Shown in pieces: positions 16,113-24,245 of a DNA stretch of 46,682 nt. This DNA is from an uncultured Bacilli bacterium (GTDB lineage Bacteria; Bacillota_I; Bacilli_A; RFN20; CAG-826). Under the pieces are notes generated by a model. That model did no database searches. It worked only from the letters and a program-made list of their open reading frames with translations, and was not told where the DNA came from. The stretch covers positions 1-46,682 of the forward strand of contig CALVRV010000009.1 in the NCBI GenBank assembly GCA_944358865.1. Reading direction: 5' to 3'. Made by a program: the position numbers and the translations under genes. How positions within the stretch are numbered: the first letter of the stretch is position 1; each line of letters starts with the position of its first letter.

Positions 16113-17003
16113 TTAGCTAAGTATTTCGATATATTTGCTAAGTCTTTCATAAAGGTATCTTGAAAAGAGTTGGACCATTGGTTTTAAATCACCTTTGACA
16201 TGATATGCATCAAAAGCATCGTAATAGGATTTATGGTCAGTATATTTGATATCAATTGGAGGATATCCCAATTTCATCAATTCTAGATTTATAAGAAGTC
16301 TTCCAGTTCTTCCATTTCCGTCAATAAATGGGTGGATGGCTTCAAATTCGATATGGAATTTTGCTAATTTGGTAACAAAGTCTACATCAGTGTTTTTATA
16401 CCAATCAAGGAGTTCGTGTAATTTTGGTTCTATAAGATATGGTTGAACAGGAGTGTGTTTTGCTCCAACAATAGTGACAGGAATTTTACGATAAACACCT
16501 CTATCTTGAGGCTTGTTTGCTAAAACTAGGTAGTGAATTTGTTTGATGACAGATTCAGATAATTCCTTTTTTTCTTTTGCTATATCAGAAATATAATCAA
16601 ATGCTTCTTTATGGCCAATAGCTTCCATATGATCCTTAAGAGGTTTTTTATCAATCGTTAAACCGCGTAATACTAAATCAGTTTCTCTAAGAGTAAGAGT
16701 GTTGCCTTCAATTGCGTTGCTGTTATATGTATATTCGACAGCAAAATCATAATTAAGTCTTTGAAGTTCACATTCAGTTAATGGTCTTTTTTTATCAAGC
16801 GCTATTTTGAGTTTTTCTATTTTAGATAAGTATGCATTAGGAGATTTAATTCTTCCATCAGCAGGTTTAACTGCATTATCAGGAATATACCAGGTTTTAC
16901 CAATTAATTCCGCTCCTTCAATTTTGCCCTTCGCACACAAAATTCTCACTCTTCGATCAGAAATACCCCATAATTCACTAGCTTTTTTAGTAGTTATTGC
17001 CAT
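16113..17003 (-). CDS. Fic-family protein with N-terminal HTH, class II
   Basis: A 296-aa Fic (FIDO) enzyme, expected to transfer AMP or a related group to a protein. The catalytic loop is complete: HPFIDGNGRTGR at 224-235, with His224, Asp228, Asn230 and Arg232. An inhibitory helix sits upstream with Ser95...Glu99-Gly100 (SNAIEGN), making this a self-inhibited class II Fic. Residues 1-48 form a MerR/excisionase-type HTH (TKKASELWGISDRRVRILCAKGKI...TWYIP), so the protein probably also binds DNA. AGGAG sits 9 bases before the ATG. Three TATCGGAAT repeats cover its promoter, strongly suggesting autoregulation. It is divergent from a second, different Fic gene. Confidence 0.92.
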   Translation of the reverse strand: MAITTKKASELWGISDRRVRILCAKGKIEGAELIGKTWYIPDNAVKPADGRIKSPNAYLSKIEKLKIALDKKRPLTECELQRLNYDFAVEYTYNSNAIEGNTLTLRETDLVLRGLTIDKKPLKDHMEAIGHKEAFDYISDIAKEKKELSESVIKQIHYLVLANKPQDRGVYRKIPVTIVGAKHTPVQPYLIEPKLHELLDWYKNTDVDFVTKLAKFHIEFEAIHPFIDGNGRTGRLLINLELMKLGYPPIDIKYTDHKSYYDAFDAYHVKGDLKPMVQLFSRYLYERLSKYIEILS

Positions 17004-17017
17004 TTGACATATTCTCC

Positions 17018-17069
17018 TATCGGAATAATTATAACACTTATCGGAATAATAAAAAACATTTATCGGAAT
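17018..17069 (-). promoter_or_regulatory. Three TATCGGAAT direct repeats over the HTH-Fic promoter
   Basis: TATCGGAAT starts at 17018, 17039 and 17061; the first two extend to TATCGGAATAAT. The spacings are 21 and 22 bp, two turns of the helix, so all three sites face the same side of the DNA. The minus-strand -10 TATAAT (17033-17028) lies between repeats 1 and 2. Repeat 1 overlaps the expected start, repeat 2 lies in the -10/-35 spacer, and repeat 3 is upstream of -35. Confidence 0.7.
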
Positions 17070-17200
17070 GAAATATAAGTAATATAAACAAGCGTTTAGC
17101 GGTATCGTAGAATTAGAAAATATTTAATATAAGAAGTTTATTTCTTTCTTTGTTTTGAAAAGCGAATTTAATAAATGGGTAAAGCGGCACATAGTTTACT

Positions 17201-17243
17201 AATAGTGAAAAATAGTGAAAAAATAATGAAATTATGTTATCAT
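17201..17243 (+). promoter_or_regulatory. Tandem decamers and extended -10 before the second fic gene
   Basis: AATAGTGAAA occurs at 17201-17210 and 17211-17220, and AATAATGAAA at 17222-17231. They directly precede an extended -10, TGTTATCAT (17235-17243). The one-turn phasing resembles a direct-repeat operator. The same 10-mer is found at 14890-14899. Confidence 0.4.
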
Positions 17244-17261
17244 TATGGCACGAGGTAATTC

Positions 17262-18311
17262 ATGATTAAAATTGTATTAACTAATGAAATGCTAAATGCC
17301 ATTTTAAATATTGAAAAGAGCAAAGATTCTCTTAATCGAATCAAGATTCCCACTTCTTTATCCAATAGATTTAGGAAGAATACAAAAAAAAGAAGTACAT
17401 ATGCATCAAATAAAATTGAAGGTAATCCATTAACTTTTGAACAAGCCGACAAAGCTATTGAAAACAAAAATAGGCATTTATTAAAACCAGAACAAGAAAT
17501 CAAAAATTATTATCTTGCTTTAGAAATGCTCGAAAAAAAATTAGAAAAGCAAGAACCTCTCTCTTTAAAACTTATTTTAGATGTTCAAAAACAAATTTGT
17601 GAAGGAGAGCCAAAAGAAATGATTGGATTGCGAGGCGCTATGCCTTGCGGAGTTTTGTTTGCTGTCTGGAATGATGATGGTACCCCCACATACATACCAC
17701 CTGATCATAGCGAAGTTAAGGCTCTATTAAATGAACTAATTTCTTATGTAAATGATTCAGATGATCATCCAATTCTTAAAGCAGCAGTTATTCATTATCA
17801 ATTAGTAACAATTCACCCGTTTGAAGATGGCAATGGTAGAACTGCTAGAATCATATCTAATTATTATTTATCTTTAAGCGGTTATGGCTTTAAAAATATT
17901 GGATCATTAGAAGAATACATGTCATACAATATTGATGAATACTATGATTCACTTCAAATGAATCTTCCTGTCTTATATTATGATGGCAGAAACAATCCTC
18001 CTCATCCTGAAATTTGGATTAATTATTTTTTAAAGATTTTCACACTTTATACTTCTAAAGTCTTATCTATTGCTTTAGATGAAACACACGCTAATGAGAA
18101 TAAAAGAATGTCTCACCTATCTTTTAAAGCAAAAGCATTTTTAGAATATTTAAGAAAACATAATATTGAATTATTCACGCCTATTGAGTTGTCTAGAATA
18201 ATGAATGTTACAAATAGGACAATTATTAATTGGTGTATAGAACTTTCAAATAATGGTTTTGTTGAGCCAATTATTGTAAATAAAAGGATTAGACGTTATA
18301 AAGTCTTATAA
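17262..18311 (+). CDS. Fic-family protein with C-terminal HTH, class II
   Basis: A 349-aa Fic enzyme unlike its divergent neighbour in architecture. The catalytic motif HPFEDGNGRTAR is complete at 185-196. The inhibitory helix carries Ser49...Glu53-Gly54 (SNKIEGN), so this is also class II. GLRGAMPCGVLFAVW and YIPP are the flap and core segments common to Fic proteins that have a C-terminal winged helix. The C terminus (about 285-349: ELFTPIELSRIMNVTNRTIINWCIELSNNGFVEPI) is a winged-helix DNA-binding domain. GAGGT precedes the ATG. It is convergent with the helicase gene at 18368. Confidence 0.92.
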   Translation: MIKIVLTNEMLNAILNIEKSKDSLNRIKIPTSLSNRFRKNTKKRSTYASNKIEGNPLTFEQADKAIENKNRHLLKPEQEIKNYYLALEMLEKKLEKQEPLSLKLILDVQKQICEGEPKEMIGLRGAMPCGVLFAVWNDDGTPTYIPPDHSEVKALLNELISYVNDSDDHPILKAAVIHYQLVTIHPFEDGNGRTARIISNYYLSLSGYGFKNIGSLEEYMSYNIDEYYDSLQMNLPVLYYDGRNNPPHPEIWINYFLKIFTLYTSKVLSIALDETHANENKRMSHLSFKAKAFLEYLRKHNIELFTPIELSRIMNVTNRTIINWCIELSNNGFVEPIIVNKRIRRYKVL

Positions 18312-18367
18312 AGACATATTTTTACTAACTTTTATTATTTCAGTAAGTAGAATGAATTTATTATTAT

Positions 18368-21300
18368 TTATTCTTCATCAAATAAACTCATCTGCTCATA
18401 TGCATCATCAATGCTAGGCAAGCCTTTAACAACAAATTCAAATAAGCTAATGATTGATTCATAATCTTTAACAACACTATTGGGAATTCTTATTAATTTA
18501 ATACCATATTGTTTGCATATATTTTCTTTTTCTCTATCAAGTATTGCTGTTTTTCTACTGCCAATATGTTCACCACCATCAATTTCAAAAGCAACAATTG
18601 TGTGGTATTGTCTATTTAAAAAACCGCTGCTGACTTGAACAATTACATCAAATTCTTTTTTGCCAAATAATTTTAAATCGTTATCGTTAACTTTTTTAAT
18701 TGCCTTTTTAAGAGGAACATTTCTTTCAACTCTAAATTTAGAACCACGTCTATTAAAATATGGCTGCACAGTATCAAAAAAGTCTTTTTCGTTTTTAGAA
18801 TCGTTTGAAAAATCATATGAAATTATCGCGTCACTTTTTGGAACTATAATCTCACCATTTTTATAAACGTAATCAGAGAGCACTTTGATATCATTTTTCT
18901 CATCCCCACTTAGTTTATCAATTGCTTCTTTATCGCCTACAAAAATGAATTTTTCTTTTGCTCTTGTGACACCAACATTAATAAGCTCATGGTTATTTTT
19001 AATCCATTCCATTGTCTTTTTAGCAGTTTTAATTGATAAGGCAGCAGACATAATAATTACTGATTTTTCTGAACCTTGCAAAGTATGGATTGTTCCTGCT
19101 CTAACATCATTTATTCCTAATTTTATTAAATTTTTGTTTATTAATGCAGCTTGATTAACAAATGGAGTAATGATTCCAGCGTCTTTATAATTATTTTCTT
19201 TAATGATTTTTGCAATCTCATTTGCTTCTTCGTTATAAGAGTTTCTTGCATTTGGATTATACATATTTTTAACATTGTAATAAATCAAATCACCAGGTTT
19301 TTCATTAAGCAATTTTAATTGATCGTCATAAAATCTTTGGTTAACAAAACTAACTATTTTTTTGCCACATCTATAGTGATATCTAAGAAGGATATTCTTT
19401 GAATTGTTATCTTTTCTTAGCATTGTCGAAAGAATGGAATTTTTAATATAGTCATATTCTTCACTTATACCATATTTTTCCATCAGATGTTCATTTACAT
19501 TTTGTTCTATAACAGTGACTGGTTGTAGTTGATTTGTGTCGCCTACTAAAAGCAAATCTGCACCTCTTACAATAGGTATAAGAGATGTTGCAGTGTTACA
19601 CTGCCCTGCTTCATCCATAATTACAAGATCAAATTGTGGTTTTGGACTGCCTAATTTTTCACATGAGATGTTTGTGCAAATAACAATAGGAAAAATAGAT
19701 AATAGTCGTCTTAGATTAATATCGTTTCTAAGCCATTTGTTAAATCGTCTAACACCTTCACTTATATCTTTAGTTTCGATGATATCAATTAATTCTTTAT
19801 ATGTATCATTAAATAGTTTTTTAAATCTTAATAAAGAGGAATAATAAAGATAATTTTTAAAATTTTTATCCTCAGATGCTGATATTGCGTATTTAAGAAT
19901 ATCGCTATCACTGATGATTCTAGCGGTATTTAATTTATCTTGATACGCATCAATCTGACTATCTAATTTATTATTGATTTGGCTTATTGTCGTGAGCCTT
20001 CTTATTTTTTTAAGCGTTTCTATCCTATCTTTTAAATCTAATTGCCCCTCATATTCCATGATTAAATCTTTTAATTCTTTAAAATTAGATAATGATTTAC
20101 TTTTACTTGCTTGAGTTAATTCTTCTTTAACTTTTAACTTTTCATGTTTAGAAACAAATTGTATTATTTCTCTTAATTTTAATATTGTTTCTTGCATTTC
20201 TATATTGTTACCTAGACGAATCATTGGGAAAATAATCTTTTCTTCTTCGTTAGCATAAGGTCTAGTTATACTTAATGAATTATCTAATTTTGTTAAAATA
20301 TCTGAAACAGGATGATTATTATTAGAACATACTAAAACTGTCTTATCGTTAGCGTAAGCAGATAAAATAACATTGAATATTGTTTCTGTTTTGCCAGTGC
20401 CTGGTGGACCTTTTACATATGTAACATGATTAATCATTGAATTATAGACAACTCGAATTTGATCAATATTGATTTTATTTCTATTAAAAACAACAATATT
20501 TGCTTCTTTAGATGATTTACTTTTACTTTTGTTCCTACCAAAAAAAGCCTTAATTGGTGTTGATAATTTGCCATCTAAATCCATTTGATGAATAGTTTCA
20601 AATGTTTCATCCACACCATGTTGGTTGTTTCTTGCTAAGAAAAAAATAGTTGGGCGAGTATTTATTAATTCCCCATTACGAAAATTTTGTTCTATTAATT
20701 CGATATATTCGTTTTCGTTTTTATCATAATTTGTAGTGAAATCATCTGGATCAATATCTAAATACATTCCAAGTGTTATTTTCTTGTCTTCGTTAATAAG
20801 AAAAGATTTATTAATAGATGATTTTTGTGACATTTTAAGTGTTTTATCTTTAAAATTTAACGTTAAACCACGATATGCGACAACATATTGTTTATCATTG
20901 ATATCTATTGAAAATTTATTAATTGCTAGAATTTGGTAGCGATTAATTATTTCTGCTTCATACTTAGGTTTTTTAAATACTTTCTCTAAAAGAATATTAA
21001 ATTGTTTATCATCTAATCTATATTTACCACTTTCAGTTAAAACATGAGTGTCTATCCCATCTACCATTACTATTTCTTTTAAAAATGGATCATTATCTAA
21101 ACGATAACAATCTGATAAATATCTTAAAATATTATTATCAAAATTTATTACCTCAAGATATTCTTCTATATTTTTGTTATTAGAAACTTTTAATAATAAT
21201 TCTTTAGAAGTTTCATAATAACTTTGCTCTAATATTTGAGCAGATTTAATTCTTCCAATATATATGAAAATGTCTTTGTTTTGGCGTTCTTCTAATATAT

Positions 21301-21475
21301 TGTTGCTTTTAAAAGCATTAAAAATATCACATATAATTATTCCTTTATCAATATCAATATCTTTTATTCCAATATAATAGTTTGTAGATTCACCATTTTT
21401 ATTGGTGTATGAAACATCTAGCCATTTATTGTTTATAATAGCTTGGTATATTGAATTTTTAATAGATAGTTTCAT
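18368..21475 (-). CDS. SF1 helicase with WYL-like N terminus and C-terminal DUF2726/Vsr-like nuclease
   Basis: A 1035-aa multidomain protein. Residues about 1-90 look like a WYL ligand-sensing domain (IYQAIINNKWLDVSYTNKNGES). The SF1 (AAA_11/AAA_12, Upf1-like) motor has Walker A GPPGTGKT at 356-363 and motif II at 621 (MDEAGQ). Later motifs follow: GDTNQLQPV, RYHYRC, AGTIHTLQGSEKSV and NVGVTRAK. A helical insertion lies between motifs Ia and II. The C terminus (about 900-1010) has a DUF2726-type restriction-like core: EFDVIVQV, then FEIDGGEH with Glu964/Asp966, then a Lys and LIRIP. All key residues appear intact. AGGT lies close to the ATG. Similar helicase-nuclease fusions occur in single-gene phage-defence systems; a defence role here is inference. 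It is alone, with the MATE gene divergent. Confidence 0.85.
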   Translation of the reverse strand: MKLSIKNSIYQAIINNKWLDVSYTNKNGESTNYYIGIKDIDIDKGIIICDIFNAFKSNNILEERQNKDIFIYIGRIKSAQILEQSYYETSKELLLKVSNNKNIEEYLEVINFDNNILRYLSDCYRLDNDPFLKEIVMVDGIDTHVLTESGKYRLDDKQFNILLEKVFKKPKYEAEIINRYQILAINKFSIDINDKQYVVAYRGLTLNFKDKTLKMSQKSSINKSFLINEDKKITLGMYLDIDPDDFTTNYDKNENEYIELIEQNFRNGELINTRPTIFFLARNNQHGVDETFETIHQMDLDGKLSTPIKAFFGRNKSKSKSSKEANIVVFNRNKINIDQIRVVYNSMINHVTYVKGPPGTGKTETIFNVILSAYANDKTVLVCSNNNHPVSDILTKLDNSLSITRPYANEEEKIIFPMIRLGNNIEMQETILKLREIIQFVSKHEKLKVKEELTQASKSKSLSNFKELKDLIMEYEGQLDLKDRIETLKKIRRLTTISQINNKLDSQIDAYQDKLNTARIISDSDILKYAISASEDKNFKNYLYYSSLLRFKKLFNDTYKELIDIIETKDISEGVRRFNKWLRNDINLRRLLSIFPIVICTNISCEKLGSPKPQFDLVIMDEAGQCNTATSLIPIVRGADLLLVGDTNQLQPVTVIEQNVNEHLMEKYGISEEYDYIKNSILSTMLRKDNNSKNILLRYHYRCGKKIVSFVNQRFYDDQLKLLNEKPGDLIYYNVKNMYNPNARNSYNEEANEIAKIIKENNYKDAGIITPFVNQAALINKNLIKLGINDVRAGTIHTLQGSEKSVIIMSAALSIKTAKKTMEWIKNNHELINVGVTRAKEKFIFVGDKEAIDKLSGDEKNDIKVLSDYVYKNGEIIVPKSDAIISYDFSNDSKNEKDFFDTVQPYFNRRGSKFRVERNVPLKKAIKKVNDNDLKLFGKKEFDVIVQVSSGFLNRQYHTIVAFEIDGGEHIGSRKTAILDREKENICKQYGIKLIRIPNSVVKDYESIISLFEFVVKGLPSIDDAYEQMSLFDEE

Positions 21476-21805
21476 ATAAATACCTAAACGACGCCTTTAA
21501 TAAAATGATAATCTTTTTTAAAAAATAATTGAAAAATAATTTATATTTAGAATTTATAAATATATATTACACTAAAAAAAGAAAATTTTTAAATAAAGTA
21601 AAGTTTTTAATATTATATATTATTATATTTTTGCTGTATTATTTGGTTATTTTTTAAAACCCATTATTTAAAAACTAAAAATAAAATAGTAAAATAAATC
21701 ATTAGAAATTCTAACTTACGAACTTAACTTTAATGTTTCTCCTCGTTTTGGTTGGTTCGGCCTATTTGGTGTTACGAATTTCTAAAATGAAAGGAGAATT
21801 TTTTT
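21476..21805 (+). other. 330-bp intergenic region with the MATE gene leader
   Basis: The left part (21476-21690) is extremely AT-rich. It must hold the divergent promoters of the helicase and MATE genes. TAAAAT-like -10 boxes near 21683 are possible but not distinctive. The right part (21702-21805) is the structured leader described separately, which has clearly more G and C than its surroundings. Confidence 0.5.
21702..21798 (+). ncRNA. Riboswitch-like structured leader of the MATE transporter
   Basis: TTAGAAATTC-TAAC (21702-21715) pairs with GTTA-c-GAATTTCTAA (21771-21785), 14 bp with one bulged C. Inside, CGAAC (21719-21723) pairs with GTTCG (21755-21759). TTCTCCT (21737-21743) in the inner loop is a perfect complement of the gene's Shine-Dalgarno region AGGAGAA (21792-21798). 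Thus the ribosome site could be masked by an alternative fold. It matches no riboswitch consensus that I recognise. Confidence 0.55.
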
Positions 21806-23125
21806 ATGAAAACAAAATTGAAGAAGTTTTTATTGAACTTCAAACAATTTGACTGGAAGATGTACTTTGCATTATGCCTTCTAGCACTTATACCCGCCAT
21901 TTATCAAACAGTAATTACTGGTTTGATTACTACTGAAACAAGCCCTGGAAATTTAGATATTATTGGGCAAATGGAATGGTTTGATCTCATTAATGAAACG
22001 ATATGCGCGTTTCTAATTGTTCCAATGTATTCAATACTTAGTAAAGCCAAAAAAACAGAAAATTTTAACAAAATAGTCTTTAAATTAGGAATTATAGTAA
22101 TAATGCTTTACACTTTGTTTACAATTGGGACATTTTTTTATGGGATTTATTTGGTTGAATATATGAATCCTAATGAGATTGATGTTGTGGCTGCATATCG
22201 CTATTTATCATTAGAAACAATTGCGTTTATGATAGGCATTGTATTCAGTTATGTTTCAGTTGTATTTGTTGTCATTGATAAATCTAAATATATGTATGCT
22301 TTTTTAGTTGGAAAAATTATTTTAGCATTAATATCTGATTTCATCTTAATTCCTTATTTAGGTATAGATGGTATTGCAATAGGTAATATTATTTCGAATA
22401 CAACAATTGGTATTTTGGGTATTATATTTCTTATTTATGGTAAATATATAAAAATAGATAAATTTAATAAGGAAGACAAAACTTATTTTAAAACCTGGGC
22501 AAAAATAGGACTATTTGCAGGAGGCCAGCAGTTTCTAGACAACATTATCTATGCTTTAATGATAGTTAGAATGGTTAATGCAGTATCTGAATCGGGTAAC
22601 TATTGGGTATCTAATAATTTTATTTGGGGATGGTTATTAATCCCTGTTACATGCTTAAATGAGATAATTAGAAAAGACGCAGGACAAGATGGCTATAATC
22701 TCAAACAATCAAATTATTATTCTATTACAATATTTGTACTTCTTATATGGTTTGCATTAATACCTACATATCAATGGTTTTTTAAAGATATTGAAAAGCT
22801 TGATAATCCACAAGTAATTTTTGAAATAGTTATAAAAAATCTAGGATTTTATGTGGCTTATGCATTCTCTCAAATCCCAGATGCAATATTTGTTGGTTTA
22901 GGAAAGACAAAATATAACGCTATCAATTCGTTAATTTGTAATATTGTTTATTATGGTATTTGGTTTATTGTATATCAAACCGCAGCAATTACTATGAATA
23001 TGGATATGATAATTATTATGTTTGGCTGCGGAAACATTGTTCATTGGTGCGTTTCTCTTATAGAGGAAAAGATATTTCTGCGTATAGAATTAAAGAAAAA
23101 GCCGATTGTTATGGCAAAACAATAA
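21806..23125 (+). CDS. MATE-family multidrug/cation antiporter
   Basis: A 439-aa integral membrane protein with about twelve transmembrane segments in two halves, as in MATE exporters driven by Na+ or H+. The first half starts at MYFALCLLALIPAIYQTVITG. Segment pairs with GLFAGGQQFLDNIIYAL and GIDGIAIGNIISNTTIGILGIIFLIYG match MATE helices 7 and 6. The substrate cannot be read from sequence. The AAGGAG ribosome site lies 8 bases before the ATG, directly after a structured leader, so expression is probably controlled at translation. A strong terminator follows. Confidence 0.82.
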   Translation: MKTKLKKFLLNFKQFDWKMYFALCLLALIPAIYQTVITGLITTETSPGNLDIIGQMEWFDLINETICAFLIVPMYSILSKAKKTENFNKIVFKLGIIVIMLYTLFTIGTFFYGIYLVEYMNPNEIDVVAAYRYLSLETIAFMIGIVFSYVSVVFVVIDKSKYMYAFLVGKIILALISDFILIPYLGIDGIAIGNIISNTTIGILGIIFLIYGKYIKIDKFNKEDKTYFKTWAKIGLFAGGQQFLDNIIYALMIVRMVNAVSESGNYWVSNNFIWGWLLIPVTCLNEIIRKDAGQDGYNLKQSNYYSITIFVLLIWFALIPTYQWFFKDIEKLDNPQVIFEIVIKNLGFYVAYAFSQIPDAIFVGLGKTKYNAINSLICNIVYYGIWFIVYQTAAITMNMDMIIIMFGCGNIVHWCVSLIEEKIFLRIELKKKPIVMAKQ

Positions 23126-23202
23126 ATAATATGCAAGGCGCTGTTATAGGAGAGACAGTGGTTTTTTAAATTTAAAGCAGAATTTTATTTACTGAAATTA
23201 AA

Positions 23203-23248
23203 AAAACAGTGCAAAACCTTATTTTTTTTATTAATTTTGCGCTGTTTT
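23203..23248. terminator. Bidirectional terminator between the MATE and hydrolase genes
   Basis: AAAACAGTGCAAAA (23203-23216) pairs with TTTTGCGCTGTTTT (23235-23248) over 14 bp with one T-G pair. T-rich tracts occur on both strands. It serves the MATE gene on plus and the hydrolase operon on minus. Confidence 0.88.
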
Positions 23249-23269
23249 GATATTTTTTATAATGATTAT

Positions 23270-24235
23270 CTATATATGACTTTTAATAAATGATTCTATT
23301 TTATCAAAAGGAATTTTATCATGATTAACACCGCCATCATATAAATCTGTATGTGTCGCTTCATCAACAATATAAAGTTCTTTATTGTCGCCTTTTAATA
23401 ATTTAAATGTATCTTCACTCATATATCTTGAATGTGCTTTACTACCATGTATTAAAAGAACTGCACTTCTTATCTCGCCTGCGTAAGTAAATAATCGATT
23501 ATTTAATAAAGAAGTACTAGCAGTAATCGCCCATCCGTTATTTGAATTTAATGAACGTGGATGATAGGCACGATTTTTATAATAAACAGCGTATTCATGA
23601 ACAAAATCAGGAACATCTTTTAAATTAGGATCAACTACTCCACCCGCTAATTGGTAGGATTGATTTTTAAAATCTATCGTTCTTTGATTATTAATATTTA
23701 CCCTTAATTGATGTCGCGATTCTTCATTGTTAGCGTTATCAAAATATCCATTAGCGGTCACTCTAGACATATCATACATCGTAATTGCTATAGTGGCTTT
23801 AATTCTTGTATCGATACAAGCAGTTTGTAATGCCATACCGCCCCAACCACATATACCAATAATCGATATTTTATTAGAATCAACATTATCTAAATTAGAT
23901 AAATAGTCAACAGCAGTTTGAAAATCTTCTACATTGATATCAATTGAATTCATATATCGAGGAAATCCACCAGATTCACCTGTAAATGATGGATCAAACG
24001 CAATTGTTAAAAACCCTCTTGAAGCCATTTCTTGAGCGTATAGACCAGAATGTTGCTCTTTAACCGCTCCAAAAGCGCCAGCACATGCTATTGCAGGTAA
24101 TTTTTTATCACAATTTTTAGGCCAAAACATATCTGCCACTAAATCAATGCCAAAGTGATTTTTAAATGTTACTTTTTTATGATTTACTCTTTCATTTTTT
24201 GGATAACATTTGTCCCACGTGTTTGCTAATTCCAT
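23270..24235 (-). CDS. YcjY/dienelactone-type alpha/beta hydrolase with Cys nucleophile
   Basis: A 321-aa hydrolase. KVTFKNHFGIDLVADMFWP, GAVKEQHSGLYAQEMASRGFLTIAFDPSFTGESGG and the elbow IGICGWGGMAL are typical of the YcjY-like group. The residue at the nucleophile position is Cys (G-x-C-x-G), as in dienelactone hydrolases, not Ser. The late acid and base are likely in VLLIHGSKAHSRYMSED and DEATHTDLYD. AGGAGGGG precedes the ATG. It is the last gene of the operon with the flavodoxin (10 bp upstream), MerR and RibD-like genes, which suggests action on a reactive small molecule. The substrate is unknown. Confidence 0.85.
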   Translation of the reverse strand: MELANTWDKCYPKNERVNHKKVTFKNHFGIDLVADMFWPKNCDKKLPAIACAGAFGAVKEQHSGLYAQEMASRGFLTIAFDPSFTGESGGFPRYMNSIDINVEDFQTAVDYLSNLDNVDSNKISIIGICGWGGMALQTACIDTRIKATIAITMYDMSRVTANGYFDNANNEESRHQLRVNINNQRTIDFKNQSYQLAGGVVDPNLKDVPDFVHEYAVYYKNRAYHPRSLNSNNGWAITASTSLLNNRLFTYAGEIRSAVLLIHGSKAHSRYMSEDTFKLLKGDNKELYIVDEATHTDLYDGGVNHDKIPFDKIESFIKSHI

Positions 24236-24245
24236 TCTTCCCCTC

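Noticed and set aside
18660-19844. Plus-strand ORFs inside the helicase gene
   Set aside because: They are antisense shadows: the minus-strand frame carries all helicase motifs and these frames have no ribosome sites or recognisable domains.
22960-23169. A 69-aa frame overlapping the end of the MATE gene
   Set aside because: Out-of-frame overlap with a conserved membrane protein, with no ribosome site; a shadow.
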